DNA from: Opitutales bacterium
Lineage (GTDB): Bacteria; Verrucomicrobiota; Verrucomicrobiia; Opitutales; Coraliomargaritaceae
NCBI GenBank assembly: GCA_030729385.1
Contig: JANQXM010000051.1
Location: 1-64,000 of the forward strand
Length of the DNA: 64,000 nt
Direction: 5' to 3'
Shown: positions 22,501 through 31,217 of the stretch, in pieces
Layout: each line of letters opens with the position of its first letter
How positions within the stretch are numbered: the stretch's first letter is position 1
Notes under the pieces: generated by a model
Database searches by the model: none
The model's input: the letters and a program-made list of their open reading frames with translations, nothing else
Told to the model about the DNA's origin: nothing
Position numbers and translations under genes: made by a program

Positions 22501-24233
22501 TGCTTGTCGTCGATCAATGGCGACTCGAACTTAATCATGCGGCAGCTATCTGGACCTGGGCGAGTGAGGTCGCCTTCAGAGCCAATGAACGACACGCTGG
22601 CCGTGACGAGTTCTTCACGGATCGGGTCAATCGGAGGATTGGTGACCTGAGCGAAGAGCTGCTTGAAATAGTTATACATCGTCTGCGACTGATCGGAGAG
22701 GACGGCCAGTGGCGCGTCGTTACCCATCGAGCCGAGTGATTGCTTACCTGTTTCGGCACTTGGTCCGAGGATGAAGCGTATGTCTTCGAAGGTGTAGCCA
22801 AATGCCTTTTGGCGAGTTTCGATGTCGTCGAAGTTGTCTTCTGGAAGTCCTTCGGGCTCTGGAAGTTCTTCGGAGTTCACTAAGTTCTCCTTTAGCCACT
22901 GTCCGTAAGGAGCTTGCTTGGCGACATTTTCCTTTACCTCGGCATCGCCGATGATGCGACCTGCTTTCATATCCACTAGGAACATGCGACCTGGCTCTAG
23001 GCGACCTTTTTTGACGACGTTTTTAGGCTCGATGCCCGCAAGGACGCCGACTTCAGAGGCGAGGATGACTTTGTCATCGGATGTGACGTAGTAGCGAGAA
23101 GGGCGGAGACCGTTTCGATCGAGTGTGGCGCCGATTTGGACGCCGTCCGAGAAAGCCATGGATGCTGGACCATCCCAAGGCTCCATCATACAAGCATGGA
23201 ACTCGTAGAATTCCTTCTTGAAGTCGGGCATGTTTTTGTGACGTTCCCAAGGTTCTGGGATCATCATCATCATGGCATGCGCGAGGCTACGGCCGGAAAG
23301 GATAAGGAACTCTAGGCAGTTATCGAACTTCTGCGAGTCGGAGCCATCTTCACGGATGATGGGTAGGAGCTTCTTGATGTCTTTGCCGAATACTTCGCTG
23401 GCAAGCTGCATTTGGCGAGCGTAGAGCCAGTTTTCGTTGCCGCGAACCGTGTTGATTTCACCATTGTGGCAAAGGTAGCGGAATGGCTGAGCGCGCGGCC
23501 AGCTTGGAAATGTATTGGTCGAGAAACGTGAGTGCGTTAGCGCGAGGGCTGAGTCCATGGACTCATTTGATAGGTCAGGGAAGTATGCCTCTAGCTGCTC
23601 AGTGGTCAGCATGCCCTTGTAGGTCATTGTACGGCTGGAGAGGGAGCTGATGTAGAAGAGCGCATCTTCATCGCTGCCGCTATAGCGGATCCGGTGCGTA
23701 GCGACACGGCGTAGGATGTAGAGCTTGCGTTCGAATTCGAGGCCAGCGGGCACATCGCCACGGCCTACGAAAAATTGGCGCATTACGGGCTCGCAGGCCT
23801 TGGAAGCTTTGCCGAGTATTTCGCTGCGGACAGGAACGTCGCGCCAGCCGATCATGCTTAAACCTTCTTCTGTGACGATGTCTTCGATGATTTGTTCTTC
23901 AGATTTACGCTCTTCATCGTTCTTAGAGAGGAAGACAAAGCCGACGCCGTAGTCACCTTCAGCGGGGACGTCGAAGCCGCACTCAGCTTGGCAGACGCTC
24001 TTAAAGAAGTTATGTGGTAGCTGGATGAAGATACCTGCACCGTCACCAGTAATAGGGTCACAGCCACAACCACCGCGGTGGTCGAGGTTTACACAGATTT
24101 CCAGTGCGCCTTTAACGATATCGTGGGATTTACGCCCTTTCATATCGACGATGAGGCCGATACCGCAGTTTTCGTGTTCGTTTTGAGGATCGTAAAGACC
24201 CTGCGCCTTGGGCTGGATGTGTGATTTGTCCAT
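19587..24233 (-). CDS. gltB: Glutamate synthase (NADPH) large subunit
   Basis: A 1548-residue enzyme that makes two glutamates from glutamine and 2-oxoglutarate. The N-terminal class II glutamine amidotransferase domain starts after a short propeptide at Cys23 (ENCGIG), which should be exposed by cleavage. The central domain and the FMN-binding synthase domain follow ([40 protein letters not shown]). The 3Fe-4S cysteines are [21 protein letters not shown] beta-helix domain forms the C-terminus. Length and motifs are normal for bacterial GltB. It heads the gltB-S23-gltD run. The roughly 250-bp leader has no recognisable riboswitch. Confidence 0.97.
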   Translation of the reverse strand: MDKSHIQPKAQGLYDPQNEHENCGIGLIVDMKGRKSHDIVKGALEICVNLDHRGGCGCDPITGDGAGIFIQLPHNFFKSVCQAECGFDVPAEGDYGVGFVFLSKNDEERKSEEQIIEDIVTEEGLSMIGWRDVPVRSEILGKASKACEPVMRQFFVGRGDVPAGLEFERKLYILRRVATHRIRYSGSDEDALFYISSLSSRTMTYKGMLTTEQLEAYFPDLSNESMDSALALTHSRFSTNTFPSWPRAQPFRYLCHNGEINTVRGNENWLYARQMQLASEVFGKDIKKLLPIIREDGSDSQKFDNCLEFLILSGRSLAHAMMMMIPEPWERHKNMPDFKKEFYEFHACMMEPWDGPASMAFSDGVQIGATLDRNGLRPSRYYVTSDDKVILASEVGVLAGIEPKNVVKKGRLEPGRMFLVDMKAGRIIGDAEVKENVAKQAPYGQWLKENLVNSEELPEPEGLPEDNFDDIETRQKAFGYTFEDIRFILGPSAETGKQSLGSMGNDAPLAVLSDQSQTMYNYFKQLFAQVTNPPIDPIREELVTASVSFIGSEGDLTRPGPDSCRMIKFESPLIDDKQLAQLKNIKLAGFKSAKLPITFEAQVGGLAEGHNSISEPSISGTGLEAALDKLFELADAAVNDGVNILVLTDRKIGPKKAPIPALLAVAGLHHHLISKGTRTRVSIVLESGEPREVHHFALLLGYGANVINPYLALESVRHMVDRGDLDLTPEKAGYNFLKANLNGVIKTMSKMGISTVASYRGAQIFEAIGLNRNVIEKYFTKTASRVEGIGLNTIAKEAGIRHSNAFGLRGDEKGAALDPGGIYQWRAGGERHLFSPMTIHKLQLATSQGDRAVFTEYSNIVNDQSKEMFTLRGLMDFKFDGAKAIPLEEVESARSIVKRFKTGAMSYGSISKEAHEALAIAMNRLGGKSNTGEGGEDPDRFTPDENGDSRRSAIKQVASGRFGVTSNYLVNSDEIQIKIVQGAKPGEGGELPGHKVLPQIAKTRGTTPGVGLISPPPHHDIYSIEDLAELIHDLKNSNVKARVNVKLVSEVGVGTIAAGVAKAKADGILVSGYDGGTGASPRSSIQHAGAPWELGLAETNQTLLLNDLRSRVRVETDGQLKTGRDVVIACLLGAEEFGFATAPLVTLGCLMMRVCHKNTCPVGVATQDLELRKKFKGGADAVVNFMNFIAEEMREVMAKFGFRTIEEMVGRVDKLEMRAGINHWKAKGLDYSKILYRPNVGPEVGTYCTKDQDHLLDRSLDVTEILEKAQPAINDGKPVVIDLPIINTNRVVGTITGAEISRKYGAKGLPDDTLKINVKGSAGQSLGAFCPKGMTFTVTGDTNDYLGKGLSGAKIIVRPDPESPFVAHENIITGNVCFYGATKGEAYIAGMAGERFCVRNSGVEAVIEGLGDHALEYMTGGMVINLGKTGRNLGAGMSGGVAYVYDEAGDFVQNSLNPDMVNVYQLIECEDQEIALVKGKIEKHVELTGSVRGQSILDGWPDTAGKILKIMPQDYERVLQAIKRAEAAGLAGDDAIQAAFEENVAAGH

Positions 24234-24484
24234 AACTTGTATTAAATGATTCGGTTAAAAGTGGCTTATTTATCGCGATTTCAGGCGCTCGCAGCGCTAA
24301 GTTGATGGATCGCAGATATTAAAAGGAAGGTGGAAAGTAATAATTGCTGGGGCACTGTCTAGAGAAAATAACCCTTATGCGCGCAAGTGTTTCAACTTGC
24401 ACCTTTTTTTGTAGCAGATTTGAGTCCAAAAAACTGGGACATGCCCGGTTTTGAAGTAAACGCATTACGCGCTGTCAGGCTTTC

Positions 24485-24820
24485 TTAGAAGAAGCGCACT
24501 GTTTTCGAGCGCATGGCTTCGTGCTCTTCGTCTGTGCATGGTGCATTAGTCGGTGCATCGGCTTCTTTAGCAGTCGAAGAGACTAACTCGTTGCTGAGCA
24601 TGTAGTTCTCCACTTCTTCGCCGCTGACATCGGCCAGCATAGTGCCGTCGATTTCGACACATGGGGAGAGTGGTTGTCCCGATTTCTCGACCATTTCCGC
24701 ATATTGAACGGGATTATTGATGATATCACGGTCTTCGTATTCGAGACCGTATTTTTTCATGATAGCGCGAACGCCCATGCTCCATCCGCAGGTAGGTTTT
24801 AGATATGCAATAATCTTCAT
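24485..24820 (-). CDS. Glutaredoxin-like protein with CGxS motif
   Basis: A 111-residue thioredoxin-fold protein: MKIIAYLKPTCGWSMGVRAIM has the strand, active-site loop and helix of glutaredoxins, and LSPCVEIDG has the cis-Pro-like turn. The active site C-G-W-S resembles the CGFS of monothiol glutaredoxins, which handle iron-sulfur clusters rather than disulfides. A C-terminal extension (about 85-111, with one extra Cys in APCTDEEHEAM) is unusual. The start gives the standard N-terminus. It is transcribed alone, upstream of gltB; a link to the iron-sulfur enzyme pair GltBD is possible but not shown. Confidence 0.75.
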   Translation of the reverse strand: MKIIAYLKPTCGWSMGVRAIMKKYGLEYEDRDIINNPVQYAEMVEKSGQPLSPCVEIDGTMLADVSGEEVENYMLSNELVSSTAKEADAPTNAPCTDEEHEAMRSKTVRFF

Positions 24821-24903
24821 ACTCGCTACTTGTTGGGATTTTGAGGCGATGTCAACTCAGCGAGTGGCAAAGGGGTGCTTTTGCGGCGATTAAAATGGAA
24901 AAT

Positions 24904-25377
24904 CTACTGTTTGGGAACCGGGCGCGCGCTGACAATGCGCCAAGTACCGTCGCTTGTTTGCCCTATGCTAAACAGGCTGGTAAATTGATCTTCCTCCGCA
25001 TACTCGACTCGCATCCGCTGACTGGGTGTGAGACTGGGGCCATAGCGAACTCCATCATGCTCGTAATCAATCGCTTCCTCAGGTGCCCCTGAAAGCGGTT
25101 CGAAGGTGATGCGCTTAATTGGTAGGCCGAGCTCGTAGATCAGAGCCGCTTTGAGCATGGATAGTGTGCGATCGTCACAGCCTTCGAGTTCATAGAGCGC
25201 GAGGAGGGAATCTACGGTGCTGGCTTGATTCGCTTGGCGGAATTCGGTAGCAAATCCGTCTAAGCCTTCTACCGATGCTTCGAACCGGCTGCAAGCGGAG
25301 GTCGTGAGCAAGCAGGCTGAGAAAATAAAAACGGCTACCTGAGATAGCCGTCGTAAAATGGAGAATGCTGGTTCCAT
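24904..25377 (-). CDS. Putative lipoprotein of unknown function
   Basis: A 157-residue protein with an N-terminal hydrophobic segment (VAVFIFSACLLTTSAC). The Cys at about residue 29 could be the lipidated one, although the lipobox is imperfect. The mature part has a helical start and ends in a beta-rich region (QFTSLFSIGQTSDGTWRIVSA), resembling nuclear-transport-factor-like folds. No family is named. A strong terminator-type hairpin for the same strand lies inside the signal-peptide codons (25331-25351). Either premature termination regulates the gene or its true start is not where it seems. It follows the AmaP-like gene by 62 bp. Confidence 0.55.
   Translation of the reverse strand: MEPAFSILRRLSQVAVFIFSACLLTTSACSRFEASVEGLDGFATEFRQANQASTVDSLLALYELEGCDDRTLSMLKAALIYELGLPIKRITFEPLSGAPEEAIDYEHDGVRYGPSLTPSQRMRVEYAEEDQFTSLFSIGQTSDGTWRIVSARPVPKQ
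25321..25351 (-). terminator. Terminator-like hairpin inside the lipoprotein 5' coding region
   Basis: On the minus strand ACGGCTA (25351-25345), a 7-base loop and TAGCCGT (25337-25331) are followed by TTTTATTTTC (25330-25321). This is a textbook rho-independent shape. It would end the AmaP-like operon, but it lies within the first 20 codons of the downstream lipoprotein gene. Confidence 0.6.
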
Positions 25378-25439
25378 TGTATAGGACTCACCGCTTCGTC
25401 AGCGGCGGGGTCGTGATATTTGAAAACGTTCTTTGCTCG

Positions 25440-25967
25440 TTAGAGTGATTTGCTTTCTGCCGAATCTTCGGATGTTTCGAAATCGTAGTCGTCAAAAGAA
25501 TCCTGCGTCGGGTCGGCTGGGCGGTTGACAGTGCTGGATTGTTCGATGCGACCACTTTTGAAGCCGGTGGCGACGATGTTGATGCGTCCGAGGTGCTCGA
25601 TGCCCAGGTTTTCAGTTAGCGCGTGGCGCAAATGAGCCTGCAAGGTTTCCTCGACTGAGCGTAGGCGCCCACCACTGAGGAGTTTGATAGAGACGTCAAG
25701 GTGAGTGATTTTACCTTTTTGCTGTATGCGGACATGTGGCTTGGAAACATCATTGAGTTGCTGGCACGAAGTTTGCACCAACTCGATGATGGCCGAGCGA
25801 CTGACCATAACGCGCCCGTTCTCTGTGACATAAGCGACGACTTTCTTTGGCTGGCGTCGCACCAGTAATATCAGCAGAAACGCGCATACGATTGCGCCGC
25901 CGCCAATATACAGGTAAGCGGGCTGTGTCAGGTGCTGTAGTGCCTCAGTGATTTCGGCGAAGTCCAT
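25440..25967 (-). CDS. AmaP-like membrane anchor of an Asp23/Gls24 protein
   Basis: A 175-residue protein with one N-terminal membrane span (about 18-37, YLYIGGGAIVCAFLLILLV) and a cytoplasmic domain (RVMVSRSAIIELVQTSCQQL, KITHLDVSIKLLSGGRL, VEETLQAHLRHALTENLGI). This domain has the layout of the alkaline shock response membrane anchor AmaP and related Asp23-like folds. The acidic tail (SFDDYDFETSEDSAE) is low in complexity. It lies 29 bp downstream of an Asp23/Gls24 gene on the same strand, which is the classic partnership: AmaP tethers Asp23 to the membrane. The role in this diderm lineage is inferred from Gram-positive work. Confidence 0.72.
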   Translation of the reverse strand: MDFAEITEALQHLTQPAYLYIGGGAIVCAFLLILLVRRQPKKVVAYVTENGRVMVSRSAIIELVQTSCQQLNDVSKPHVRIQQKGKITHLDVSIKLLSGGRLRSVEETLQAHLRHALTENLGIEHLGRINIVATGFKSGRIEQSSTVNRPADPTQDSFDDYDFETSEDSAESKSL

Positions 25968-25996
25968 AATGTTTTAGTGCGTAAGGAAGGTGCCGA

Positions 25997-26437
25997 CTAG
26001 TCGGTGTGTGGTTGGTGATCCCAGTCTTCTTTAGCTTGTTCTTCTTCCGAGCGGACACCGTCGATCACAACATTGACGCGAGCGACGTTCTTGCTGGTCA
26101 TTTTTTCAACCTGCTCAGAGATACGTTGCTGAATGTCTGTGGCGACTACGGCCAGTTCGACGCCAAAGCGTAGAATTACGCGGATTTCGATTTTGTAATC
26201 GCCGACTTCGTCTTCATCGACGCGGACGCCACGTTCGTCGCCTTTTTTCGATTTAAAGATGTCTGCGATACCGTCAACGAAGCCGCCGCCGACAGCGACG
26301 ACACCTGTGACTTCGAGTGCGGCGAGGCGCACGATGTTGGCGACAACGCTATGATTGATGCGGATTTCGCCAAGTGAATTGGAATCCTCAGATAGTGTAG
26401 GGATTGTGGACTCGTTGTTTTCAGATGAATTACTCAT
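25997..26437 (-). CDS. Asp23/Gls24 family envelope stress protein
   Basis: A 146-residue protein with the Asp23/Gls24 core: [31 protein letters not shown], then [34 protein letters not shown] and [11 protein letters not shown]. In Gram-positive bacteria the family coats the inner membrane face and responds to envelope stress. Polar N- and C-terminal tails flank the core. It sits between accC (29 bp upstream) and the AmaP-like gene. This order, with biotin carboxylase genes, recurs in several phyla and suggests coupling of lipid synthesis and envelope integrity. Confidence 0.9.
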   Translation of the reverse strand: MSNSSENNESTIPTLSEDSNSLGEIRINHSVVANIVRLAALEVTGVVAVGGGFVDGIADIFKSKKGDERGVRVDEDEVGDYKIEIRVILRFGVELAVVATDIQQRISEQVEKMTSKNVARVNVVIDGVRSEEEQAKEDWDHQPHTD

Positions 26438-26465
26438 GGTCTGTTGGATACGGGTTGAATGCTTT

Positions 26466-27830
26466 TTAAGTGTATAGGTCTTTAGGGACGCGTTCGATAA
26501 ACTCTTCGATGTATTTCGTCGTGGCTTTACCTTCGCGGAAAATGGGGTCGCGGATGATTGCCCGCGAGAAGGGAATGTTCGTTTTGATGCCGCGGATTAA
26601 ATATTCGCCAAGTGCGCGATCCATGCGGTCGAGCGCGAGTTCCCGAGTCTTACCGGAAGTCATGACTTTGGCGATCATACTGTCGTAGTAAGGTGGAATG
26701 GTGTAACCGCTATAGCAGTGTGAGTCGATGCGCACGCCATGGCCACCTGGAGCATAGTAGAGACCGATTTCACCTGGGCAGGGGGCGAAGTTGCGGCCCG
26801 GGTCTTCAGCGCAAACACGGCATTCGATACAATGTTTGGTGATTTTGATATCTTCCTGCTTGTAGCTGAGTTTCAGTCCGCTGGCGATGAGCAGTTGCTC
26901 TTTAACTAGGTCCACTCCGGTGACTTCTTCAGTCACGCCGTGCTCCACTTGGATTCGAGTGTTCATCTCGATAAAGAAGTAGTCTCCGTTGCCATCGACG
27001 AGGAACTCGACCGTGCCAGCCCCTTCGTATTTGACAGATTTCGCCAATTTGACGGCATCTTCACCCATTTTCTTGCGAATTTTATCGGAGATAAAGGGAG
27101 AGGGCGCTTCTTCGATGACCTTCTGGTGGCGACGTTGAATTGAGCAATCTCGCTCACCAAGGTGGATGACGTTGCCAAATTGGTCGCCTAAGAGTTGAAT
27201 TTCGATATGGCGTGGTGCGTCCAGGAAGCGTTCGAGATATACAGCGCCGTTGCCGAATGCCTTTTCAGCTTCGTTGCGCGCGTTGTTATATTCTTTGACG
27301 AATGTGACTGCGTTGTGGGCTGTGCGCATGCCCTTACCGCCGCCGCCGGCGACGGCTTTAATAATAACCGGATATCCGATCTTTTTAGCCTCTGCTAGAG
27401 CGTCTTTCTCGTTGTCGACCGTGCCATCACTGCCTGGAATAACAGGCACCTTGGCTTTGACCGCCATATCACGCGCTTTCGCTTTGTCGCCGAAGTTGAT
27501 GATCGCTTCAGGGCCGGGGCCGATAAACTTGATATTGCACTTCGCGCACTGCTCGGCGAAGTCTGCGTTTTCCGCGAGGAAACCGTAGCCTGGGTGGATT
27601 GCATCGACGTTCGCTATTTCAGCAGCTGCGATGATGCGATCTGCCTTCAGATAGCTTTGATTGCTTGCAGGTGGCCCGATGCAAATCGCTTCGTCTGCGA
27701 GTTGAACGTGTAGGGACTGCTCGTCGGCCTCGGAGTAAACGGCGAGCGTTTTGATCCCAAGCTCGTTACAAGCGCGGACGATGCGGAGCGCGATTTCGCC
27801 CCGATTGGCGATAAGAACTTTTTTAATCAT
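26466..27830 (-). CDS. accC: Biotin carboxylase subunit of acetyl-CoA carboxylase
   Basis: A 454-residue ATP-grasp enzyme that carboxylates the biotin on AccB using bicarbonate and ATP, the first half-reaction of malonyl-CoA synthesis. [21 protein letters not shown] opens the protein, with [12 protein letters not shown] as the glycine-rich ATP loop. [15 protein letters not shown] and [20 protein letters not shown] contain the biotin- and metal-binding residues. Length is standard. It lies 7 bp after accB; the accA and accD carboxyltransferase genes are not in the window. Confidence 0.97.
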   Translation of the reverse strand: MIKKVLIANRGEIALRIVRACNELGIKTLAVYSEADEQSLHVQLADEAICIGPPASNQSYLKADRIIAAAEIANVDAIHPGYGFLAENADFAEQCAKCNIKFIGPGPEAIINFGDKAKARDMAVKAKVPVIPGSDGTVDNEKDALAEAKKIGYPVIIKAVAGGGGKGMRTAHNAVTFVKEYNNARNEAEKAFGNGAVYLERFLDAPRHIEIQLLGDQFGNVIHLGERDCSIQRRHQKVIEEAPSPFISDKIRKKMGEDAVKLAKSVKYEGAGTVEFLVDGNGDYFFIEMNTRIQVEHGVTEEVTGVDLVKEQLLIASGLKLSYKQEDIKITKHCIECRVCAEDPGRNFAPCPGEIGLYYAPGGHGVRIDSHCYSGYTIPPYYDSMIAKVMTSGKTRELALDRMDRALGEYLIRGIKTNIPFSRAIIRDPIFREGKATTKYIEEFIERVPKDLYT

Positions 27831-27837
27831 TCAAAAA

Positions 27838-28293
27838 CTATGCAGTTTTAACTTTGAACAGTGGCTGGCCGTATTCGACCGCTTCACCATTCTCGATGAG
27901 CACTTCAGTGATAGTGCCGCTGATCTCAGCTTGGATCTCGTTCATCACCTTCATTGCTTCGATGATGCAAACGATGGAGTCAGCGCCGATCTTGTCGCCA
28001 ACTTTTGCGAATGCAGGGCTCTCAGGTGATCCTGCACTATAGAAAGTGCCGACCATCGGGGATTTGACGACCTCGATGCCTTGTTCGTCCACTGGTGCTG
28101 CAGCGGCAACGGGTGCGGCGGCAGGTGCTGCTGCGGCTGGCGCGGCGGCAACGGGTGCGGCATGAATAACTTGTGGCGCTTCACCGTTTTTACGGCTGAG
28201 GCGTAGCTTGAAGCCTTCTTCTTCGATTTCGAACTCAGAGAGCTCCGAGCGTTTCATCAGATCGACTACCTGTTTAATTACTTTTAGGTCCAA
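27838..28293 (-). CDS. accB: Biotin carboxyl carrier protein of acetyl-CoA carboxylase
   Basis: A 151-residue protein with a conserved N-terminal helix region ([25 protein letters not shown]), an Ala/Pro-rich mobile linker (about 55-80) and a C-terminal biotinyl domain. The lysine of [15 protein letters not shown] is the biotin site. It is first in the accB-accC-Asp23-AmaP run. The leader (28294-28370) contains an AT-rich short-repeat tract. Confidence 0.96.
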   Translation of the reverse strand: MDLKVIKQVVDLMKRSELSEFEIEEEGFKLRLSRKNGEAPQVIHAAPVAAAPAAAAPAAAPVAAAAPVDEQGIEVVKSPMVGTFYSAGSPESPAFAKVGDKIGADSIVCIIEAMKVMNEIQAEISGTITEVLIENGEAVEYGQPLFKVKTA

Positions 28294-28330
28294 ATTGTGT
28301 CCTTTCTTAAGGGTTAGTAAGTGAAGCGTG

Positions 28331-28370
28331 AGATTTATTTACTATTTACTACTAAGAAGAAGTAAATAAT
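28331..28370. repeat. AT-rich short-repeat tract upstream of accB
   Basis: The units ATTTATTTACTATTTACTAC and AAGAAGAAGTAAATAATTGG form a loose inverted arrangement (TTTACT / AGTAAA). The tract resembles the other short-unit tracts in the window in unit length and intergenic location. Confidence 0.4.
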
Positions 28371-28489
28371 TGGTCACACTTAAGGGAAGCTTTTCTGAAG
28401 GTGCAATGCCTTTGTTGCATTCTTGATGCACTTGGAATCGGCTGAAAAATGAGCTTTCACTTGATCGATACGCCACTCATCCTCCCCGA

Positions 28490-29569
28490 ATGCCCAAGTG
28501 CAGTTTTAATCAGGTAAAAATCAGTGGCCTTGTCACCTGCGTGCCCTCGACCGAGAAATGTATCGACGACGAGGTGGCGCTCTTTGGCGGAAACGAGAAG
28601 CAAATTGCACGTTTGAAAAAGACGATCGGTTTGGACCGTCGTCGGGTGGCGGATCCGGGCACGACTGCAGCAGACCTTTGCGGGGCGGCCGCGCAGCATT
28701 TATTTCAGCAGTCCGCAGTCGGTATTGATCAAGTCGATGCTTTGGTCTGTGTGACCCAGACGCCCGATTATTCGCAACCATGTAACGCGGCTGTACTCCA
28801 TGGGCAGTTGGGGCTACGCAAGGATTGTGCCGCATTTGACGTCAACCTCGGTTGCTCCGGTTATGTTTATGGCCTTTGGTTGGCGCATATGATGGTTTCG
28901 GCAGGTGGTTGCGAGCGTGTCGTGGTGCTTGCCGGTGATACGATCAGTCGTTTGGCGCATCCAAAAGACCGCGCCGTTGCGCCGATTTTCGGCGATGGTG
29001 GCAGTGCCACTTTGGTTGAACGCAGCGCAGCGGACTTACCTGCGTGGTTCAGTCTCGAAACCGATGGCACCGGATTTGATAAATTAATTGTTCCAGCGGG
29101 CGGTCAACGCACGCCGTGCTCTCCGGAGACGGCAGTCGAAACGGAGGATGAGGGAGGCAATTGTCGCACTCCAGAAAATCTCTACATGGACGGCGCGGAG
29201 ATTTTTAATTTTTCGATTCAAGTCGAGCCACGCGCGGTGCAAGAGCTGTTAGAGTATGCGGGCATCGAGATTGAGGCGGTGGATCATTTTGTATTTCATC
29301 AAGCCAATCGCTATATTTTGACGAATATCGCCAAACGTTTGAAAATCGATCTAGCGAAAGTGCCGATGCAAACAGTGGAGCGCTATGGCAATCAAAGCTC
29401 CGCATCCATACCATGTGCGATTTGCGGTGAGCTGCCCGACGCCTTGCGAGCAGGCTCGCAGCGGGTGCTACTGTCCGGCTTTGGTGTGGGGCTATCTTGG
29501 GCGAGTGCTCTTTTAGATCTAGCGAATTTGTCTGTTTGTGAAATCATCGACTTTAAGGCGAGTGAATAG
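28490..29569 (+). CDS. 3-oxoacyl-ACP synthase III family (KAS III) of an accessory acyl pathway
   Basis: A 359-residue FabH-type thiolase-fold enzyme. The Cys-His-Asn triad is visible in [27 protein letters not shown] and [12 protein letters not shown], and [12 protein letters not shown] and [12 protein letters not shown] are further family motifs. KAS III condenses an acyl-CoA with malonyl-ACP. The protein is longer than housekeeping FabH (about 320) and has an insertion around residues 190-230. It is followed by its own acyl carrier protein, an SDR reductase and a NeuD-type acyltransferase. It is therefore more likely to make a short 3-oxoacyl or 3-hydroxyacyl group for a surface glycan than to start membrane lipids. 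It is divergent from accB. Confidence 0.85.
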   Translation: MPKCSFNQVKISGLVTCVPSTEKCIDDEVALFGGNEKQIARLKKTIGLDRRRVADPGTTAADLCGAAAQHLFQQSAVGIDQVDALVCVTQTPDYSQPCNAAVLHGQLGLRKDCAAFDVNLGCSGYVYGLWLAHMMVSAGGCERVVVLAGDTISRLAHPKDRAVAPIFGDGGSATLVERSAADLPAWFSLETDGTGFDKLIVPAGGQRTPCSPETAVETEDEGGNCRTPENLYMDGAEIFNFSIQVEPRAVQELLEYAGIEIEAVDHFVFHQANRYILTNIAKRLKIDLAKVPMQTVERYGNQSSASIPCAICGELPDALRAGSQRVLLSGFGVGLSWASALLDLANLSVCEIIDFKASE

Positions 29570-29627
29570 AAACTTGTTCACCTACATGATTTAAGGTATC
29601 CATCGTCTAACTACAAAACTGACCCTT

Positions 29628-29864
29628 ATGAGCTTAACGCAATTTATTGAAGACTTTGAAGAAGCGGTTGAAGACGTCGAAGCCGGCACTTTAAATGGTG
29701 CAACGAATTACCGCCAGCTAGAGCCGTGGGACTCGCTTGCCGTGCTCACGGTCATCGCAATGCTGGATGCTGATTACGGAGTGCGCCTCAAAGCCGACGA
29801 CTTGAAAAGCTGTGAAACTTTAGAGGCACTTTACGCGCTGGTTCAAACCAAGGTGAGTTCATGA
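29628..29864 (+). CDS. Acyl carrier protein (accessory, not the housekeeping AcpP)
   Basis: A 78-residue acidic helical protein. Ser in EPWDSLAVLTVIAML corresponds to the phosphopantetheine attachment site (D-S-L). The sequence is distant from the canonical AcpP encoded at 44676 (which has [11 protein letters not shown]), so it is a dedicated carrier. It is preceded by the KAS III gene and overlaps the SDR gene by 4 bp (ATGA at 29861-29864). It probably carries the acyl chain made by KAS III and reduced by the SDR. Confidence 0.85.
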   Translation: MSLTQFIEDFEEAVEDVEAGTLNGATNYRQLEPWDSLAVLTVIAMLDADYGVRLKADDLKSCETLEALYALVQTKVSS

Positions 29865-30574
29865 GCGGTTCTATTTTAGTGATTGGCGCAACCGGTTCGA
29901 TCGGCGGTGCCATCGCGAGCCATCTGCCTACAGATGGTTTTGAAGTGACGCTCTCTGGGCGTAGTGCAGAGAAACTGAATATACTTTCCATCGATGGCGC
30001 GGAGCAAAAAATCGTTGCCGATTTATCAACCGAAGAAGGTCGACAAGCACTGGTCGCCAGTTCACCTGAGTTAGATGGTGTTGTCTTTGCTGCAGGGGTG
30101 GCACCACTCGCGCCCGTCCGCTATTTGAAAGAGGTGGATTTGGAGGCATGTTTTCAACTCAATGCATGTATGCCGCTGCTGTTGGTTCGAGATTTATTGA
30201 AAGCGAAAAAGATCAATAAAGGCGCATCCATTGTTTTTCTTTCTTCTGTATCAGCCAGTAAGGGCGCAGTCGGTTACGCGGCTTACTCTGGCAGCAAAGC
30301 GGCGCTTGAAGCATCGGCGCGTTGCCTTGCAGTGGAGTTAGCGCCGAAAGGAATTCGCGTGAACTGTATCGCGCCTGGAATGGTTGAAAGTGATATGTCT
30401 GACGGCTTCGCAGAAAATGCTTCAGCAGATGCGCTGGAGGCACATGCGAAAGCTTATCCATTAGGGGTGGGTCGACCGCAGGATGTCGTCGGTGCAGTCA
30501 GCTTTTTACTTTCAGATGCTTCGCGTTGGATCACCGGTGTGACCTTGCCTGTGGATGGAGGATTTACGATATGA
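29861..30574 (+). CDS. SDR-family oxidoreductase (FabG-like)
   Basis: A 237-residue classical short-chain dehydrogenase. The nucleotide-binding motif is VIGATGSIGGAIASHL, and the catalytic Ser is in VFLSSVSASKG. Tyr and Lys are in YAAYSGSKAALEA, followed by VNCIAPGMVESDM and GVTLPVDGGF. It most likely reduces a 3-oxoacyl-ACP to the 3-hydroxyacyl-ACP with NAD(P)H. It overlaps the carrier gene before it and the acyltransferase gene after it by 4 bp each, so translation is coupled through all three. Confidence 0.88.
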   Translation: MSGSILVIGATGSIGGAIASHLPTDGFEVTLSGRSAEKLNILSIDGAEQKIVADLSTEEGRQALVASSPELDGVVFAAGVAPLAPVRYLKEVDLEACFQLNACMPLLLVRDLLKAKKINKGASIVFLSSVSASKGAVGYAAYSGSKAALEASARCLAVELAPKGIRVNCIAPGMVESDMSDGFAENASADALEAHAKAYPLGVGRPQDVVGAVSFLLSDASRWITGVTLPVDGGFTI

Positions 30575-31203
30575 AAAAATTAATCATCGTCGGCGCCGGC
30601 GGCTTCGGCCGTGAAGTATATGCTTGGGCTGCGCAGCATCCAGAGTGCGGCGAGGCATGGGAGATACATGGCTTTTTAGACGACGACACCACTGTCTTGG
30701 ATCGGTTTAAATATCCGGTTGGTATCATTGGCACGATTGAAGGTCATGTTCCGCAAGCGGACGAGCTCTTTGTTTGTGCAATTGGTGCACCTCTTATTAA
30801 GCAGCGAGTCTGCGAAAAACTTTTAGAACGTTCGGCAAATTTCATTACTTTGATCCACCCATCCGCCGTGGTCGGCGTCAATGTGAAGCTTGGACGTGGT
30901 GTTGTTATCTGCCCTCAGGCAGTGCTGACGGTCGATATTGAACTCGGTGATTTTGTGGCAGTGAATTGCCACAGCAGTATCGGGCACGATGTGGTGATTG
31001 GTGATTACGCAACGCTCAGTGGGCATTGTGATGTCACTGGAAATGTTAGCATCGGTGCAAGGACTTTGCTTGGGAGTGGGGCACGTATTTTGCCGAGTAA
31101 AAAAGTTGGTTCGAATGCGCTTGTGGGTGCCGGTTCGGTAGTCATTCGCTCCGTTGCAGACGGTCAAAAAGTTTTTGGAAATCCGGCGCGTAAGTTTGAT
31201 TAA
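30571..31203 (+). CDS. NeuD/PglD-type acyltransferase with left-handed beta-helix
   Basis: A 210-residue protein. An N-terminal nucleotide-binding-like segment (KKLIIVGAGGFGREVYAWAA) is followed by hexapeptide repeats forming a left-handed beta-helix. GVNVKLGRGVVICPQAVLT, VNCHSSIGHDVVIGDYATL and NVSIGARTLLGSGARILP show the repeats, and His in SSIGHDV is the usual catalytic base. Relatives N- or O-acylate sugars such as sialic acid or bacillosamine precursors. The ATG at 30571 overlaps the SDR stop and gives the family N-terminus. With KAS III, ACP and SDR upstream, the acyl donor may be an acyl-ACP rather than acetyl-CoA. No glycosyltransferase or sugar gene lies nearby. Confidence 0.85.
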   Translation: MKKLIIVGAGGFGREVYAWAAQHPECGEAWEIHGFLDDDTTVLDRFKYPVGIIGTIEGHVPQADELFVCAIGAPLIKQRVCEKLLERSANFITLIHPSAVVGVNVKLGRGVVICPQAVLTVDIELGDFVAVNCHSSIGHDVVIGDYATLSGHCDVTGNVSIGARTLLGSGARILPSKKVGSNALVGAGSVVIRSVADGQKVFGNPARKFD

Positions 31204-31217
31204 GCGGCGCTAGCTGT

